NCBI GenBank assembly: GCA_965220235.1
Contig: OZ244815.1
Span: forward strand, 186,001 to 250,000
Source: Bin55 sp965220235
GTDB taxonomy: Bacteria; Pseudomonadota; Gammaproteobacteria; Pseudomonadales; Azotimanducaceae
DNA length: 64,000 nucleotides
Direction: 5' to 3'
Each line of letters opens with the position of its first letter. The first letter of the stretch is position 1. Below are positions 14,215 through 24,013 of the stretch, one piece after another. A program made the position numbers and the translations under genes. The notes below the pieces were generated by a model, which had not been told where the DNA came from, did no database searches, and worked only from the letters and a program-made list of their open reading frames with translations.

Positions 14215-16233
14215 GTGCGCCTTTTGCCTAAATACCCATTGGAAGCGCTGCTGCGATCACCGGTGGAACTGGTAAGCGCAGCGCTACTCGGACTCCTCGC
14301 ATTGGCGGTCGTCTGTGTACCAGAAGTATTTCTGATCGAGTCGAATGTCGCGTTTCTCGTGGGTGGCGTTCTGGCGTCGATTGCGATATTTCGGTCGATG
14401 CAAGGGGTACACCTGCTTCGCTATCAACGAAGCATCAAGTACACGCCTACATGGCGTCTTGATTTTGCTTCGATTCCGAACGCGCCGAACGCTCTGTTTT
14501 TAGGACGCGGGTTCATCTGGACTGCGAAGCACACGCAGCGACTTCGAGAAACACTGAACCCTTCAGGTCGGAAATACCTCGCCTCGACGAAGCTCAATTC
14601 CTCCTCTAGTGTGGGTGAAATGACGAGCAGTGGGCGAGCGGAGATCCATGGCATCGAGTTACAAGAGCAGTCGGTGTCGATGAACCGATCTGATCGAGTC
14701 GGACACACGCTCGTGCTCGGGACCACGCGCGTCGGTAAGACGCGACTCGCCGAACTACAGATCGCGCAAGACATTCAGCGCGACGAAGTTGTCATTGTGT
14801 TCGATCCAAAAGGCGATGCAGAGCTGTTGTGCCGGATGGTCGCTGAAGCGCGTCGCAGTCAACGTATCGACGATCTGTTGGTCTTTCATCTCGGTCACCC
14901 AGAGCACTCGTGCCGCTACAACGCAATCGGTCGTTTTTCGCGCATCACAGAGGTTGCAACGCGGATCGCGAATCAGCTGCCGGATAGCGGTAATTCCGCC
15001 GCATTCAAGGAATTTGCGTGGCGATTTGTGAACATCATTACAGGCGCTTTGGTGGCGTTAGAGCGAACGCCGAACTTTCGGCTCGTTCGACGTTACATCA
15101 ACGACATCGAGCCGCTTTTCGTGGAGTATGCGCGGTTCTACCTGCTCCGCCACGCGCCGGCCGGTTGGGCTGATGCAGTTCGTCAACGCATGCAGCAATT
15201 CAATCCTCGAAGTCTCCCAACTGCGTTGCGGGGACGAGATGTTGAAGCCGTCGCACTACTGCAGTATGTACAAACGCTAGACCTGTACGATCCAGTGCTG
15301 GATGGTCTGGTGTCAGCCTACAAGTACGACCGCACCTACTTCGACAAGATTGTGAGTAGCGTGGGGCCGTTGATGGAGAAACTGACGACCGGCGCGGTTG
15401 CAGATCTGATTTCACCCGACGAGAGCGAAGACGAAGATTCACGACCGATTCTTGACTGGCTCGACGTGATCAAGAACCGTTCGATCGTCTACGTCGGGCT
15501 TGATTCGCTATCGGACACGACGGTCGCGAGCGCGATCGGCAATGCGATGTTTGCCGACTTGGTTTCTGTCGCGGGTCATATCTATAAGTTCGGTGTCGAA
15601 GGATTGTCTTCAACGCCTCGAATCGCATTACACGCCGACGAATTCAATGAACTCATCGGGGAAGAGTTCGTCCCGCTACTGAATAAGGCCGGTGGCGCTG
15701 GATTCCAGGTTACCGCTTACACCCAGACATGGTCAGACGTCGAAGCTCAGATTCTCAGCAAAGCCAAAGCAGGTCAGGTGGCGGGGAACTTCAACTCACT
15801 GATCATGTTGCGGGTACGTGAGCTGGCGACCGCGAAGATGCTTGTCGATCAGCTACCGCGAGTCAGTGTTGTCGGCAAGTCAACATCGTCGGGTGCAGGC
15901 GATTCTTCAAAAACGGATTCCGTGATCGACTTCGAGACAAGCCACGCAGATAGCCTGAGTAAATCGGATGCACCGCTGGTCGGACCCACGGAGCTTTTCA
16001 CGTTACCTCGAGGGCAGGCATTCGCGCTGTTGGACGGCGGGAGGCTATGGAAGTTGCGATTTCCATTGCCTGATTCGAACGACAAACTGCTGCCAGGTTC
16101 ACGCGCTGAGGCGTTTGCGGTGTTGAGCGCTAACTCGGCATGTACATCGGAACCGCAACCCACGTGTTCGATTGATGAGGTTTCTGTACAGAATCCAAAT
16201 GGGGAGAACCCGACTGCCGCGATGGAGGGCTGA
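14215..16233 (+). CDS. traD: TraD type IV coupling protein (SXT/PFGI-1 class)
   Basis: The protein has 672 residues. Two N-terminal membrane segments (about residues 17-60) are followed by the VirD4/TraD ATPase domain with Walker A GTTRVGKTR (about residue 168), VVIVFDPKGD, and a Walker B-like HADEFNEL (about 473). The coupling protein links the relaxosome to the secretion channel and pumps DNA. The GTG start lies nine bases after the previous stop. The tail after residue 570 is polar and variable, as usual. Confidence 0.92.
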   Translation: MRLLPKYPLEALLRSPVELVSAALLGLLALAVVCVPEVFLIESNVAFLVGGVLASIAIFRSMQGVHLLRYQRSIKYTPTWRLDFASIPNAPNALFLGRGFIWTAKHTQRLRETLNPSGRKYLASTKLNSSSSVGEMTSSGRAEIHGIELQEQSVSMNRSDRVGHTLVLGTTRVGKTRLAELQIAQDIQRDEVVIVFDPKGDAELLCRMVAEARRSQRIDDLLVFHLGHPEHSCRYNAIGRFSRITEVATRIANQLPDSGNSAAFKEFAWRFVNIITGALVALERTPNFRLVRRYINDIEPLFVEYARFYLLRHAPAGWADAVRQRMQQFNPRSLPTALRGRDVEAVALLQYVQTLDLYDPVLDGLVSAYKYDRTYFDKIVSSVGPLMEKLTTGAVADLISPDESEDEDSRPILDWLDVIKNRSIVYVGLDSLSDTTVASAIGNAMFADLVSVAGHIYKFGVEGLSSTPRIALHADEFNELIGEEFVPLLNKAGGAGFQVTAYTQTWSDVEAQILSKAKAGQVAGNFNSLIMLRVRELATAKMLVDQLPRVSVVGKSTSSGAGDSSKTDSVIDFETSHADSLSKSDAPLVGPTELFTLPRGQAFALLDGGRLWKLRFPLPDSNDKLLPGSRAEAFAVLSANSACTSEPQPTCSIDEVSVQNPNGENPTAAMEG

Positions 16234-16248
16234 GCTTTTGAAGACTCA

Positions 16249-16899
16249 TTGAGCTGGGTCGCTCGACTCCTCATAAGCCCGGTCAGAATCTTATTCCTGG
16301 GAGCCGTCGCTCTGCTTCTCGCAATCCTCGTTGATCTTGCCGTGATTCATGCTGAGCTCGATGGAATAGGACTTACGTCCTGTGCAGAACGCATCGCGGA
16401 AGAACGTCGGGTGTTCTTCGAGACATTCGATTCGCCGTCTTTACTGTTGGATCCTCGAAATGCAGCGAACTTACTGAGAGCACACATTCATAAACTGAGA
16501 GACCATTCGCAACAGCTCTCACCGCCCGGAAACCAGACGGTGAACCGAATGCTGGTTCGTCTAAAGAGGCACGTGATGCGGGTTCTACCTACCGTCGAAG
16601 TATTCTCGCTTCGAGTCGTATCGTTGATCGCAACATTTCCTCTCGTCGCGATTTGCTGTCTGGTAGCAGGGCTCGACGGCTGGGTGCGTCGCGAAGTCCG
16701 CAAAGCAGGTGCCGGGATCGAGAGCGCTCGCATTTATCACTTCGCAAAACGCTCCATCGCCCCGTTGCTCATGTGGCTGAGTGTGGTCTATCTCTTGGTA
16801 CCTGTCGTTGTTGATGTACGGTGGGTGTACGGCATTCTGGCGGCGACGATTCCACTCCTATTTGGCATCATGATCAGTAGGTTCAAGAAATACGTTTGA
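16249..16899 (+). CDS. TIGR03747 family ICE membrane protein (DUF4400)
   Basis: This 216-residue protein has hydrophobic segments near residues 10-32, 120-140, 165-185 and 190-205. The DLDGWVRREVRK-type motif (here GLDGWVRREVRKAGAGIES) is the family signature. It follows traD directly, the conserved gene order. TTG at 16249 is the start that fits spacing; no other start lies nearby. It probably belongs to the inner-membrane part of the transfer apparatus. Confidence 0.75.
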   Translation: MSWVARLLISPVRILFLGAVALLLAILVDLAVIHAELDGIGLTSCAERIAEERRVFFETFDSPSLLLDPRNAANLLRAHIHKLRDHSQQLSPPGNQTVNRMLVRLKRHVMRVLPTVEVFSLRVVSLIATFPLVAICCLVAGLDGWVRREVRKAGAGIESARIYHFAKRSIAPLLMWLSVVYLLVPVVVDVRWVYGILAATIPLLFGIMISRFKKYV

Positions 16900-17000
16900 T
16901 CAGGTGAGCGGCGACCTTTCACGGATATCGTGAGAAAACATGACAACTCTTGACTTGATTTTCGGCGGGTTCCAGTCCTCTCGTATTGAAGATTCACGAT

Positions 17001-17318
17001 ATGAGGTATGGACATAACCACAGTTTTATTGCCCCGGTCACGCTCGCAGTCGCACTCGTGCTTGCAACCGTCACGCTGCAGGCGGACCGGGATGCTGAAA
17101 GGACTGCGCTAACGCGATTGGTGGCAGAACTCGAGCGCCTTGAACCACTGATCGCTCGCGCCGAAAGTGAAAGTGAATTGCACGACAGAGTGCGGTTTCG
17201 TTACGACTGGTTACGTCGTGACCTGAACGAAGTAAAGGACGGCATTGAAGCATTTTTGTCCGATGCTGAATTTACCCCGCGTACCTTCGAACCCCTGCAA
17301 GGCGAGTACCACCATTGA
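17001..17318 (+). CDS. RAQPRD family ICE protein (TIGR01690)
   Basis: This protein of about 105 residues has a signal peptide (APVTLAVALVLATVTLQA) and a helical domain with the repeated family phrases LVAELERLEPLIARAESES and RVRFRYDWLRRDLNEVKDGI. It ends in F-x-PLQGEY. The start could also be the TTG at 16986. Its stop overlaps the next start (TTGA). The function is unknown; the gene is always found in this position. Confidence 0.8.
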   Translation: MRYGHNHSFIAPVTLAVALVLATVTLQADRDAERTALTRLVAELERLEPLIARAESESELHDRVRFRYDWLRRDLNEVKDGIEAFLSDAEFTPRTFEPLQGEYHH

Positions 17319-17545
17319 ATGCCCAACAACGGCTAGCGTTTGAAGCTGGCTCGGGTGTTACGCCGGATGCATTGCTCCTCGCAATCGCAAGTATCACCCT
17401 GTCCCTCGCATTTCTTTGGGTCAGCTGGATTACCTTCGGCACATTCAAAGACTGGCAGGACGGCAAGGCGAGTTTCTTCGATCTGACCTGGAATGTGTTA
17501 CGGGCTTGCATCGTCTTGCTCGTGTTGGGTTTCTACATTCGTTAA
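17315..17545 (+). CDS. TIGR03758 family ICE protein (DUF3262)
   Basis: This 76-residue protein starts at a TTG overlapping the RAQPRD stop. The F-x-A-x-SG-x-x-P-x-x-L opening (AFEAGSGVTPDALLL) and two membrane segments, with WVSWITFGTFKDWQDG between them, match the family. It is probably a small inner-membrane component similar to pilin-type T4SS proteins. Confidence 0.75.
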   Translation: MNAQQRLAFEAGSGVTPDALLLAIASITLSLAFLWVSWITFGTFKDWQDGKASFFDLTWNVLRACIVLLVLGFYIR

Positions 17546-17569
17546 GAAATAAACGTTGATGGGAAAAGC

Positions 17570-17875
17570 ATGAATTTAGATGAAATGTGGCTTTGGTGGG
17601 CAGCGCTACCTACGCAAGTTGCCCCGAGTACGGCGCCGGAATCCGGCGACTGGATTGGATTGATCGCTGGCTACATCAAGGACGGCGCTGCGGTCCTTGG
17701 TTTAACGGTAGCGACGGTCGGATTTATCTGGGTCGCGTACATCGGTTTCGCGAAATTCAACGATGCACGGCAAGGTCGTGCGGAATGGGCGGAAGTTGGA
17801 ATCTTCGGCGTTGTTGGCGCGACCATTCTGATCTTCGCTAGCTACCTTCTCACCGAAGCCGCAGGTGTCTTTTAA
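17570..17875 (+). CDS. TIGR03745 family ICE membrane protein (DUF2976)
   Basis: The protein has 101 residues. The APSTAPESGDW leader is followed by two hydrophobic segments and the conserved loop FAKFNDARQGRAEWAEVG, ending YLLTEAAGVF, which is close to the family consensus. It is thought to be pilin-like or a channel part. The ATG at 17570 is separated by 24 bases from the previous gene. It overlaps the start of the next gene. Confidence 0.8.
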   Translation: MNLDEMWLWWAALPTQVAPSTAPESGDWIGLIAGYIKDGAAVLGLTVATVGFIWVAYIGFAKFNDARQGRAEWAEVGIFGVVGATILIFASYLLTEAAGVF

Positions 17876-18227
17876 CGTGCGGAAACACGAAACACTCATC
17901 ACCGAGCGCTTGAATGCAGAACCTGCGATCTTCAAGGGGTGTTCGCTCTCGGAACTTACCTTAATGACCGTCGGATCCGTCGTGACCTGGTTGCCGTTTT
18001 GCTTGTTTGTCGCAGCACTTCTAGGTTCGGTCACGATGGGATTCGGTGTTGGCGGCATCATGGTGGTACTGAGCGTGATCGTCGCATCTTCGATATTCAG
18101 ACGTCTAAAGGCGAATCGACCCCACGGCTATTACCAGCTGGCACTCCATCTTTGGTTTGCTCGCCATGGGTTGGTTAAGTCGCCATTCGTGACACGAACG
18201 GGCGTTTGGGATCTAGGTCGCACTTAG
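17865..18227 (+). CDS. TIGR03750 family ICE protein (DUF3487)
   Basis: The protein has about 116-120 residues. The sequence LNAEPAIFKGCSLSELTLM, two membrane helices, and the RLKANRPHGYY motif are family hallmarks. GTG at 17865 overlaps the previous gene by 11 bases; GTG at 17877 directly after that stop is as likely. The order of VirB3-like size and topology suggests a small inner-membrane partner of the TraC ATPase. Confidence 0.8.
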   Translation: MSFNVRKHETLITERLNAEPAIFKGCSLSELTLMTVGSVVTWLPFCLFVAALLGSVTMGFGVGGIMVVLSVIVASSIFRRLKANRPHGYYQLALHLWFARHGLVKSPFVTRTGVWDLGRT

Positions 18228-18228
18228 G

Positions 18229-18864
18229 TTGTCGCGCTATCGGCACGTTTTAGAGAACGCCTACTCGCATGTCCGAACACTGTGGTGCGTGGTGGGCATT
18301 GAAGCGTTGTTGATTCTGATTCTCGGCATAGGTCTGATGCGTGCGCCGTCGACGCTCACCATCCACATTCCGCCGGATCTCAAGACCGGTGCGATGGTGC
18401 AGCCGGATGCGCCACTGCCTGCGAACGTTTACGCCTTTGCGGTCTACATATTCCAGCAACTTTATCGATGGCCTACCGACGGAGCAACCGATTTCAGCAA
18501 CTCCATCTATGCGCTGTCAGGCTATCTCACACCGACTTATCGCGAAGCGTTGATTTCAGATCTTGAATCCAAAGCAAAGCGCGGCGAACTAGCAGGGCGC
18601 GAACGCGGAATGCAGGAATTACCAGGGCATGGTTTCAGTGAGGAACGCGTAAGCATCTTGCAGGATGGGGTTTGGGTGGTGGTCGTTGACATGGAATTGC
18701 TTGAAACCGTGAAAGGCATGTCGGTCAAGCGAAAAGCCATTCGTTACCCGCTGCGCGTCGTGCGATACGACATCGACCGAGAAACCAATCCATGGGGATT
18801 GGCGTTGGACGGATTCGCGTCGGCGGGTCCGACTGCATTGGACGTTGGGGAGAGGGGCGATTGA
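18229..18864 (+). CDS. TIGR03746 (PFL_4703) family ICE protein
   Basis: This 211-residue protein has one N-terminal membrane anchor (LLILILGIGLMRAP) and a periplasmic domain with HIPPDLKTGAMV, YAFAVYIFQQLYRWPTDG and SGYLTPTYREAL, the family motifs. It resembles the TraE/VirB8-like scaffold in topology. TTG start one base after the previous stop; its own stop overlaps the next TTG. Confidence 0.8.
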   Translation: MSRYRHVLENAYSHVRTLWCVVGIEALLILILGIGLMRAPSTLTIHIPPDLKTGAMVQPDAPLPANVYAFAVYIFQQLYRWPTDGATDFSNSIYALSGYLTPTYREALISDLESKAKRGELAGRERGMQELPGHGFSEERVSILQDGVWVVVVDMELLETVKGMSVKRKAIRYPLRVVRYDIDRETNPWGLALDGFASAGPTALDVGERGD

Positions 18865-19634
18865 ATCACACGCCCTACCTCGTTTCTTTCGTCCTGATCG
18901 TGTTGTTACTGGCGGCGTTCACAGAAGGCGAAGCTAAATCGAGTGACGGTGGCGTGCGAGTGGTACCCTACCGTGGCGTTCCTATTCCGCTCGATTTGCG
19001 GCTAAACGAGGAAACCCGCATCCATGTTGAAGAGTCCGTCGAAATCGGCGTGCCGCCTGCGCTTACCGCCAAACTCGATGCCTCGAGCGTTCACGGGATT
19101 GTTTATCTGACCGCGACGCAAGCATTCACGCGACAGCGGCTCGTCCTTAAAGGAAGTCAGAGCGGACGCTTTGTGCTTCTTGATGTATCAGCTTCAACGG
19201 GCGCCGCGACCGTCAACGATCTTCGCATACAAACGGGTCGATTGGATACGACGCCGGCTTCTCCACCGTCGCTTACGCCAGTGCAACTCCTCCGCTATGT
19301 GGCAGGTGTGACGCTCGCGCCTCTACCATCGAGGTTGGAGCGTTTACAAATTCGGCGCACGTCGGTCGCACTTCGACCGAACACAATCTACCGCGACTTT
19401 GAGGTCGCATCTTCGGTTCTCGCCGCTTGGCATACCGATGAGTGGCTGGCGTTGGCGATCGAACTTCGAAACCAAGGTGAGGACGCGATCCGCCTTAACC
19501 CAAACGATGTCGATGGTGTCTGGCACACTGCCGGATTTACGCACGCGAGACTGTTGTCGCGAGGGAAGCGAGGCGCGCAGTCGGTGATGTTTCTCGTCGG
19601 TGCCCACGACGCGATTGATGAGTTACAGCGTTGA
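18861..19634 (+). CDS. TIGR03749 family ICE protein (TraK-like)
   Basis: This 257-residue protein has a signal peptide (LVSFVLIVLLLAAFTEGEA). It then has a beta-rich domain with VPYRGVPIPLDLRLNEE and a C-terminal half that includes RTSVALRPNTIYRDFEVA, consistent with the secretin-like TraK role in the outer part of the channel. The TTG at 18861 overlaps the previous stop and puts the signal peptide at the N-terminus; the longer open frame from 18792 would mask it. Confidence 0.78.
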   Translation: MNHTPYLVSFVLIVLLLAAFTEGEAKSSDGGVRVVPYRGVPIPLDLRLNEETRIHVEESVEIGVPPALTAKLDASSVHGIVYLTATQAFTRQRLVLKGSQSGRFVLLDVSASTGAATVNDLRIQTGRLDTTPASPPSLTPVQLLRYVAGVTLAPLPSRLERLQIRRTSVALRPNTIYRDFEVASSVLAAWHTDEWLALAIELRNQGEDAIRLNPNDVDGVWHTAGFTHARLLSRGKRGAQSVMFLVGAHDAIDELQR

Positions 19635-20890
19635 ATCAGTTCTTGAATCGCAAAGCGATGTATGTCGTGGGCATCGCCGTCCTTTTCGTGCTCATGCTCG
19701 TGTTGTCGGCGCCATGGTCCTCCGAATCTTCGCTTCAAAACCCCCTCTTGTCCGACGTGCCCAAAACGCCGGCCCCGGACGCAGACAGTCCGGCTGACAC
19801 CATTAAGACGCTGACGGCGTCGATGTCCTCACTCGTGCAGGAAATCGACGACTTAGCTCGTTCGAACGAAACGCTTCGAATCGAAAATGAAGAACTTCGC
19901 GCGAAGACCGATCTAATCGAAGTACGCATTGCCGAGAATCTTCGAGCGGAACTGCGTAGTCAGCAAGTCGCTCAAGAGGAACTTGCGACTGAACTTACGA
20001 GATTGATGTCTCGCTTCGAGAGGTCGGATAGCTCCACCGAATACGGAAATGTCGAGTCGACTTACTTCGGTTATGAGTCCGTCTTACAGCCTCGTGAATC
20101 TTGGCATTGGGTTGAGTCGATGGAAGCACGTTTTGGATCGGGGGCGATCGTAGAAGAAGCCCTGACCGATCGCCCTCGTTACACGATCCCGCAAAACGCG
20201 ACCTTGGTCAATTCAACGACGATGACCGCGTTGATCGGACGTGTTCCCGTCGAGAACCGCATCACCGATCCGCTGCCGTTCAAGGTCATAACCGGTGCAG
20301 ACAACCTCGCTGCCAACGGCTACATGATCGAAGGCGTCGAAGGATCGATCTGGAGTGGTTTCGTGGTTGGTGACTGGGCATTGGCATGTGTCACTGGCAC
20401 GTTAACCAGCGTGACGTTTGTGTTCAAGGATGGTCGCATCCGTACGCTCGGCGAGAACAACCAGGGTGGTGAACGCATCGGTTGGATCTCGGACGGTCAT
20501 GGCGTGCCATGTATTACGGGTGAGCGAAAGACGAACGTACGAAGCTGGTTGCTCGCCCAGCTCGGCGTGAATGCCACCAGGAGTGCTGCAGAAGCCCTTG
20601 CGAACGCAAACACGACGGTTCAACAAAACCCGATGGGGATCAAGGAAGCGTTTGTCAGCGGCGAAATTCGGGAGTTTGTCATGGGCAAGAGTGTCGCATC
20701 GACCGGAAATTCGCTCGCCGAGTGGTTGACGTCCAGAGCTTCCCAAGAATTCGATGCCATTTTCGTCCCGACGGATCAAACGGTCGCCATTCACGTCGAC
20801 CGCCCACTTCACATTGATTACGAACGCGAAGGACGCAAGCTCACATACGATGAAGTCGCTAAGAACAACGATAGTTTGGCTGCTGATTAG
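19631..20890 (+). CDS. TIGR03752 family ICE protein (TraB/VirB10-like)
   Basis: The protein has 419 residues. An N-terminal membrane anchor (VVGIAVLFVLMLVLSAPW) precedes a coiled coil (about residues 55-130, rich in LRIENEELRAKTDLIE). A C-terminal beta-barrel-like domain starts near ATLVNSTTMTALIGRVP. Proteins of this layout span the periplasm as the T4SS core. TTG start overlaps the upstream stop. The 3' end overlaps the next lipoprotein gene by 41 bases. Confidence 0.8.
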   Translation: MNQFLNRKAMYVVGIAVLFVLMLVLSAPWSSESSLQNPLLSDVPKTPAPDADSPADTIKTLTASMSSLVQEIDDLARSNETLRIENEELRAKTDLIEVRIAENLRAELRSQQVAQEELATELTRLMSRFERSDSSTEYGNVESTYFGYESVLQPRESWHWVESMEARFGSGAIVEEALTDRPRYTIPQNATLVNSTTMTALIGRVPVENRITDPLPFKVITGADNLAANGYMIEGVEGSIWSGFVVGDWALACVTGTLTSVTFVFKDGRIRTLGENNQGGERIGWISDGHGVPCITGERKTNVRSWLLAQLGVNATRSAAEALANANTTVQQNPMGIKEAFVSGEIREFVMGKSVASTGNSLAEWLTSRASQEFDAIFVPTDQTVAIHVDRPLHIDYEREGRKLTYDEVAKNNDSLAAD

Positions 20891-21200
20891 CGCGTTTTGT
20901 GCGGCATGCACCAGTCGGCCACCACTTGCGGTACCAAAAGCGAGTCCGACGATGCTTGAGATCTATCAGCGACATGCATTGCCGACTGCAGAACCGCGGC
21001 GAAGTCAACCTGGCGAACGCAATGCGGTTGACGATCAGCATGCGACGACCGCGGGATCGATACCTCGACGGGACCCAATCATTCATGTGTACGTGTTTCC
21101 GCACCACTCGACGACGGATGGTCTTAGCGTTCCTGGTTATTGGACTTCATTCCGCCTCGACGAGCGGCACCAGCCACAGACCTCTTCAGTAATGGAGTAG
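20850..21200 (+). CDS. TIGR03751 family conjugal transfer lipoprotein
   Basis: This 116-residue protein has a lipoprotein signal ending AFCAAC, then TMLEIYQRH, the family motif. It is probably the VirB7/TraV-like outer-membrane lipoprotein. ATG at 20850 lies inside the end of the preceding gene; earlier in-frame starts would bury the signal sequence. The family's C-terminal tail is short and variable. Confidence 0.7.
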   Translation: MKSLRTTIVWLLISAFCAACTSRPPLAVPKASPTMLEIYQRHALPTAEPRRSQPGERNAVDDQHATTAGSIPRRDPIIHVYVFPHHSTTDGLSVPGYWTSFRLDERHQPQTSSVME

Positions 21201-21205
21201 CGGGT

Positions 21206-23845
21206 TTGTTGTTCAACCGGTTTCGAAGGGCGCAAAGGCCGGTAACGCGCGACGAGTTTGCACGGTGCTACCAGCGGCCGCCCTCGTTCACTGACCTGTT
21301 GCCATGGACCGTGTACCTTCCCGAAAGTCAGTCGTTTGTCCTTGATGATGGCGTGAGTGTAGGAGCTGCTTTTGAGTTATTCCCAATCGGGACGGAAGCG
21401 GTCAGCGAGGAGTTTTTGACGGATGTCAGGAATGCCCTGCAAGTTGCGCTTATCGACGCACTACCAGAAGACGCAACGCACCCTTGGGTTCTCCAGTTCT
21501 ACCTACAAGATGACTATGACCTGACATCGTTCAAGCAACGGGTTGCGTCTTACGGTATAGACGATGCGAGACAGACTCCTTACGCGACAGTATTCCGAGA
21601 TTTGTTTGACGCCCATCTCGACCGAATATCAAATCCCAAAGGCGCGTTCAAAGATGAGCTCGTAACGAATGCGGTGTGGCGCGGCAAGATACGTCGAATT
21701 AGGGCGACTCTGTATCAGCGTGTCTCGGCTAATAGCGTTGCACTGCCGATCGATCAGGAGCAGAGCCTCAACGACGTGGCGGTACGCTTTCAGACATCAC
21801 TTGACGTATCCGGGATCGCCAACGTTCGTATGGATTTGAGGGGGTTTCGTGAGTGGTTGTTACCTTGGTTCAACCCCCAACCAATGTGTGCTGACGGGCA
21901 TCCACGTCGTCTTTTAGATATTGCGGATGATTCGCCAGATCCGCGTCCGTTGTCATACGACGTAGGGCAGGACTTGCTGTACTCACAGCCACGTTCCGAC
22001 GCGGCGAACGGGGTTTGGTGGTTCGACGACTCGCCACACCAGGTTGTTTCTATTCAAGGAATGCGACGTGTGCCTGATATCGGCCATTTGAGTGCGGAAA
22101 GGTATCAGGGTGACCGAATTCAGACCATGTTCGACAGCATGCCCGTCGGGACGATGCTCGCGTTGACCCTTGTGGTTCAAGCTCAACATGACGTCATACA
22201 CCACATCGCGCGTTTAAAGAAGGCAGCAGTTGGTGATTCCGCGGATGCTGACGTTACGCGTGAGCAAATAGATTCAGTAGAACGTGAAATCGCGCACGGC
22301 AATAAGCTGTTACCGGCTTCCATAGCGTTCTACTTGCGGGGGAAAGATCTGGCGCAGTTGCAGGCTGCTCGAACGGAGATGTGCATGGCGTTATTGACGC
22401 ACGGATTGCAGCCCATCGCTGAAGCATCGGATCTTCTAGTACTCGACAACTATCTGCGCAATCTGCCGATGGCGTACGACCATGGTCTTGATACGAAGCG
22501 ACGATGCACGAAGTTGATGTTTGCACGAGATATCGCGAGTCTATTGCCAGTGTATGGACGTTCACGAGGAAACGGCAATCCCGGTTTGGTGTTCTTTAAC
22601 CGCGGTGCAGAACCGTTGTGTTTCGATCCCCTAGCTGTCGAAGATCGCAAGAAAAACGCACATCTCTTGGTTCTAGGTCCGAGCGGTGCTGGGAAGTCCG
22701 CCATGCTCGTGTACCTGTTACAACAAGCCATGGCGAGGCATCGCCCGCGGATCTTCATCATCGAAGCCGGTGGATCTTTCGAGTTGCTCGGCGAACACTT
22801 CAAGGCACATGGGCTCAGCGTCAATCAGGTTAAGCTGCAACCCAACTGTGACGTCTCCCTTCCACCGTATTTACATGCTTCGAAGGTGGTCGATTCGACC
22901 CGACTAATCGAAGAAAATCGGGATTACCTCGGCGAAATGGAGATCATCGCGCGGATCATGATCACCGGTGGCGACGTGCGCGAGCAGGAGCTGCTCTCTC
23001 GAGCGGATCGCATGCTCATCAGAGAAGCGATCATGAGTGCGGGTAGACGGGCGATGGGCGAGAGGCGGTATGCGCTCACTGAAGATGTCGTTGCTGCATT
23101 ACGTCAGATCAGTACCCATTCGAACCTACCTGAGAGTCGCCGCTTGAGGGCACGGGAGATGGGAGACAGCATGGCGTTGTTTACCTCGGGTGTTGCCGGT
23201 CATTTCTTCAATCGACCCGGGTCGGAATGGGTGGACGCCGACGTTACGATCTTCGAACTTGGAATGCTCGCGCGCGAAGGGTATGAAGACCAGCTGACAG
23301 TTGCTTACTTGTCGCTGATGTCACATATCAACGATCTCGTCGAGAAACAGCAACAGAGTGAACGCCAGACGCTGGTTGTCACAGACGAGGGGCACGTGAT
23401 TCTGACGCACCCGCTACTCGCGAGCTACGTCGTAAAAATCACCAAGATGTGGCGGAAGTATGGCGCTTGGTTCTGGATTGCCACCCAGAATCTCGCTGAC
23501 TTTCCTGACCAGAGCAAACGCATGTTGAACATGATCGAATGGTGGTTCTGTTTAGCGATGCCGAAAGACGAGATCGATCAAGTAGCGCGTTTTCGCGAAC
23601 TTACGCCAGCGCAACGACTTCTTCTGATGTCAGCTAGAAAGGAACCCGGTAAATACGTTGAAGGTGTTGTTTTGTCAGATGAGTTCCAAAGTTTGTTTCG
23701 GAACGTGCCACCTGCGCTGTCGCTCGCATTAGCGATGACCGAGAAACACGAAAAAGCTAGACGAAAAGACATCATGGTTCGAGAGTCTTGTAGTGAGTAT
23801 GAAGCAGCGTGCATGATGGCGAGGGATTTGGTCGAGACCGGGTGA
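21206..23845 (+). CDS. traC: TraC/VirB4-like conjugative transfer ATPase (TIGR03744, PFL_4706 family)
   Basis: The protein has 880 residues. Near the N-terminus RPPSFTDLLPWTVYLPESQ and VGAAFELFPIGTEAV are family motifs. Walker A (LVLGPSGAGKSAML) is near residue 491 and Walker B (LVVTDEGHVIL) near 725. It powers assembly of the mating channel from the cytoplasmic face. TTG at 21206, eight bases after GGAG, is preferred to the open frame from 21140, which lies inside the lipoprotein gene. It is the last conjugation gene before the cargo island. Confidence 0.92.
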   Translation: MLFNRFRRAQRPVTRDEFARCYQRPPSFTDLLPWTVYLPESQSFVLDDGVSVGAAFELFPIGTEAVSEEFLTDVRNALQVALIDALPEDATHPWVLQFYLQDDYDLTSFKQRVASYGIDDARQTPYATVFRDLFDAHLDRISNPKGAFKDELVTNAVWRGKIRRIRATLYQRVSANSVALPIDQEQSLNDVAVRFQTSLDVSGIANVRMDLRGFREWLLPWFNPQPMCADGHPRRLLDIADDSPDPRPLSYDVGQDLLYSQPRSDAANGVWWFDDSPHQVVSIQGMRRVPDIGHLSAERYQGDRIQTMFDSMPVGTMLALTLVVQAQHDVIHHIARLKKAAVGDSADADVTREQIDSVEREIAHGNKLLPASIAFYLRGKDLAQLQAARTEMCMALLTHGLQPIAEASDLLVLDNYLRNLPMAYDHGLDTKRRCTKLMFARDIASLLPVYGRSRGNGNPGLVFFNRGAEPLCFDPLAVEDRKKNAHLLVLGPSGAGKSAMLVYLLQQAMARHRPRIFIIEAGGSFELLGEHFKAHGLSVNQVKLQPNCDVSLPPYLHASKVVDSTRLIEENRDYLGEMEIIARIMITGGDVREQELLSRADRMLIREAIMSAGRRAMGERRYALTEDVVAALRQISTHSNLPESRRLRAREMGDSMALFTSGVAGHFFNRPGSEWVDADVTIFELGMLAREGYEDQLTVAYLSLMSHINDLVEKQQQSERQTLVVTDEGHVILTHPLLASYVVKITKMWRKYGAWFWIATQNLADFPDQSKRMLNMIEWWFCLAMPKDEIDQVARFRELTPAQRLLLMSARKEPGKYVEGVVLSDEFQSLFRNVPPALSLALAMTEKHEKARRKDIMVRESCSEYEAACMMARDLVETG

Positions 23846-24013
23846 CCAGCGACTCATGCGTGTTTCACGTGGATTCGAAGCCACTTGAGGTCACGATCCC
23901 TACGACGTAGTGTTCGAGATCAATTTGATCATGCGGATTTGGACGTGTTTGATTAAGGTTGTTGGATCAGATCAGATGTCCACAAAAGTAATCGCGGTGC
24001 GCGACGTAGGAGC

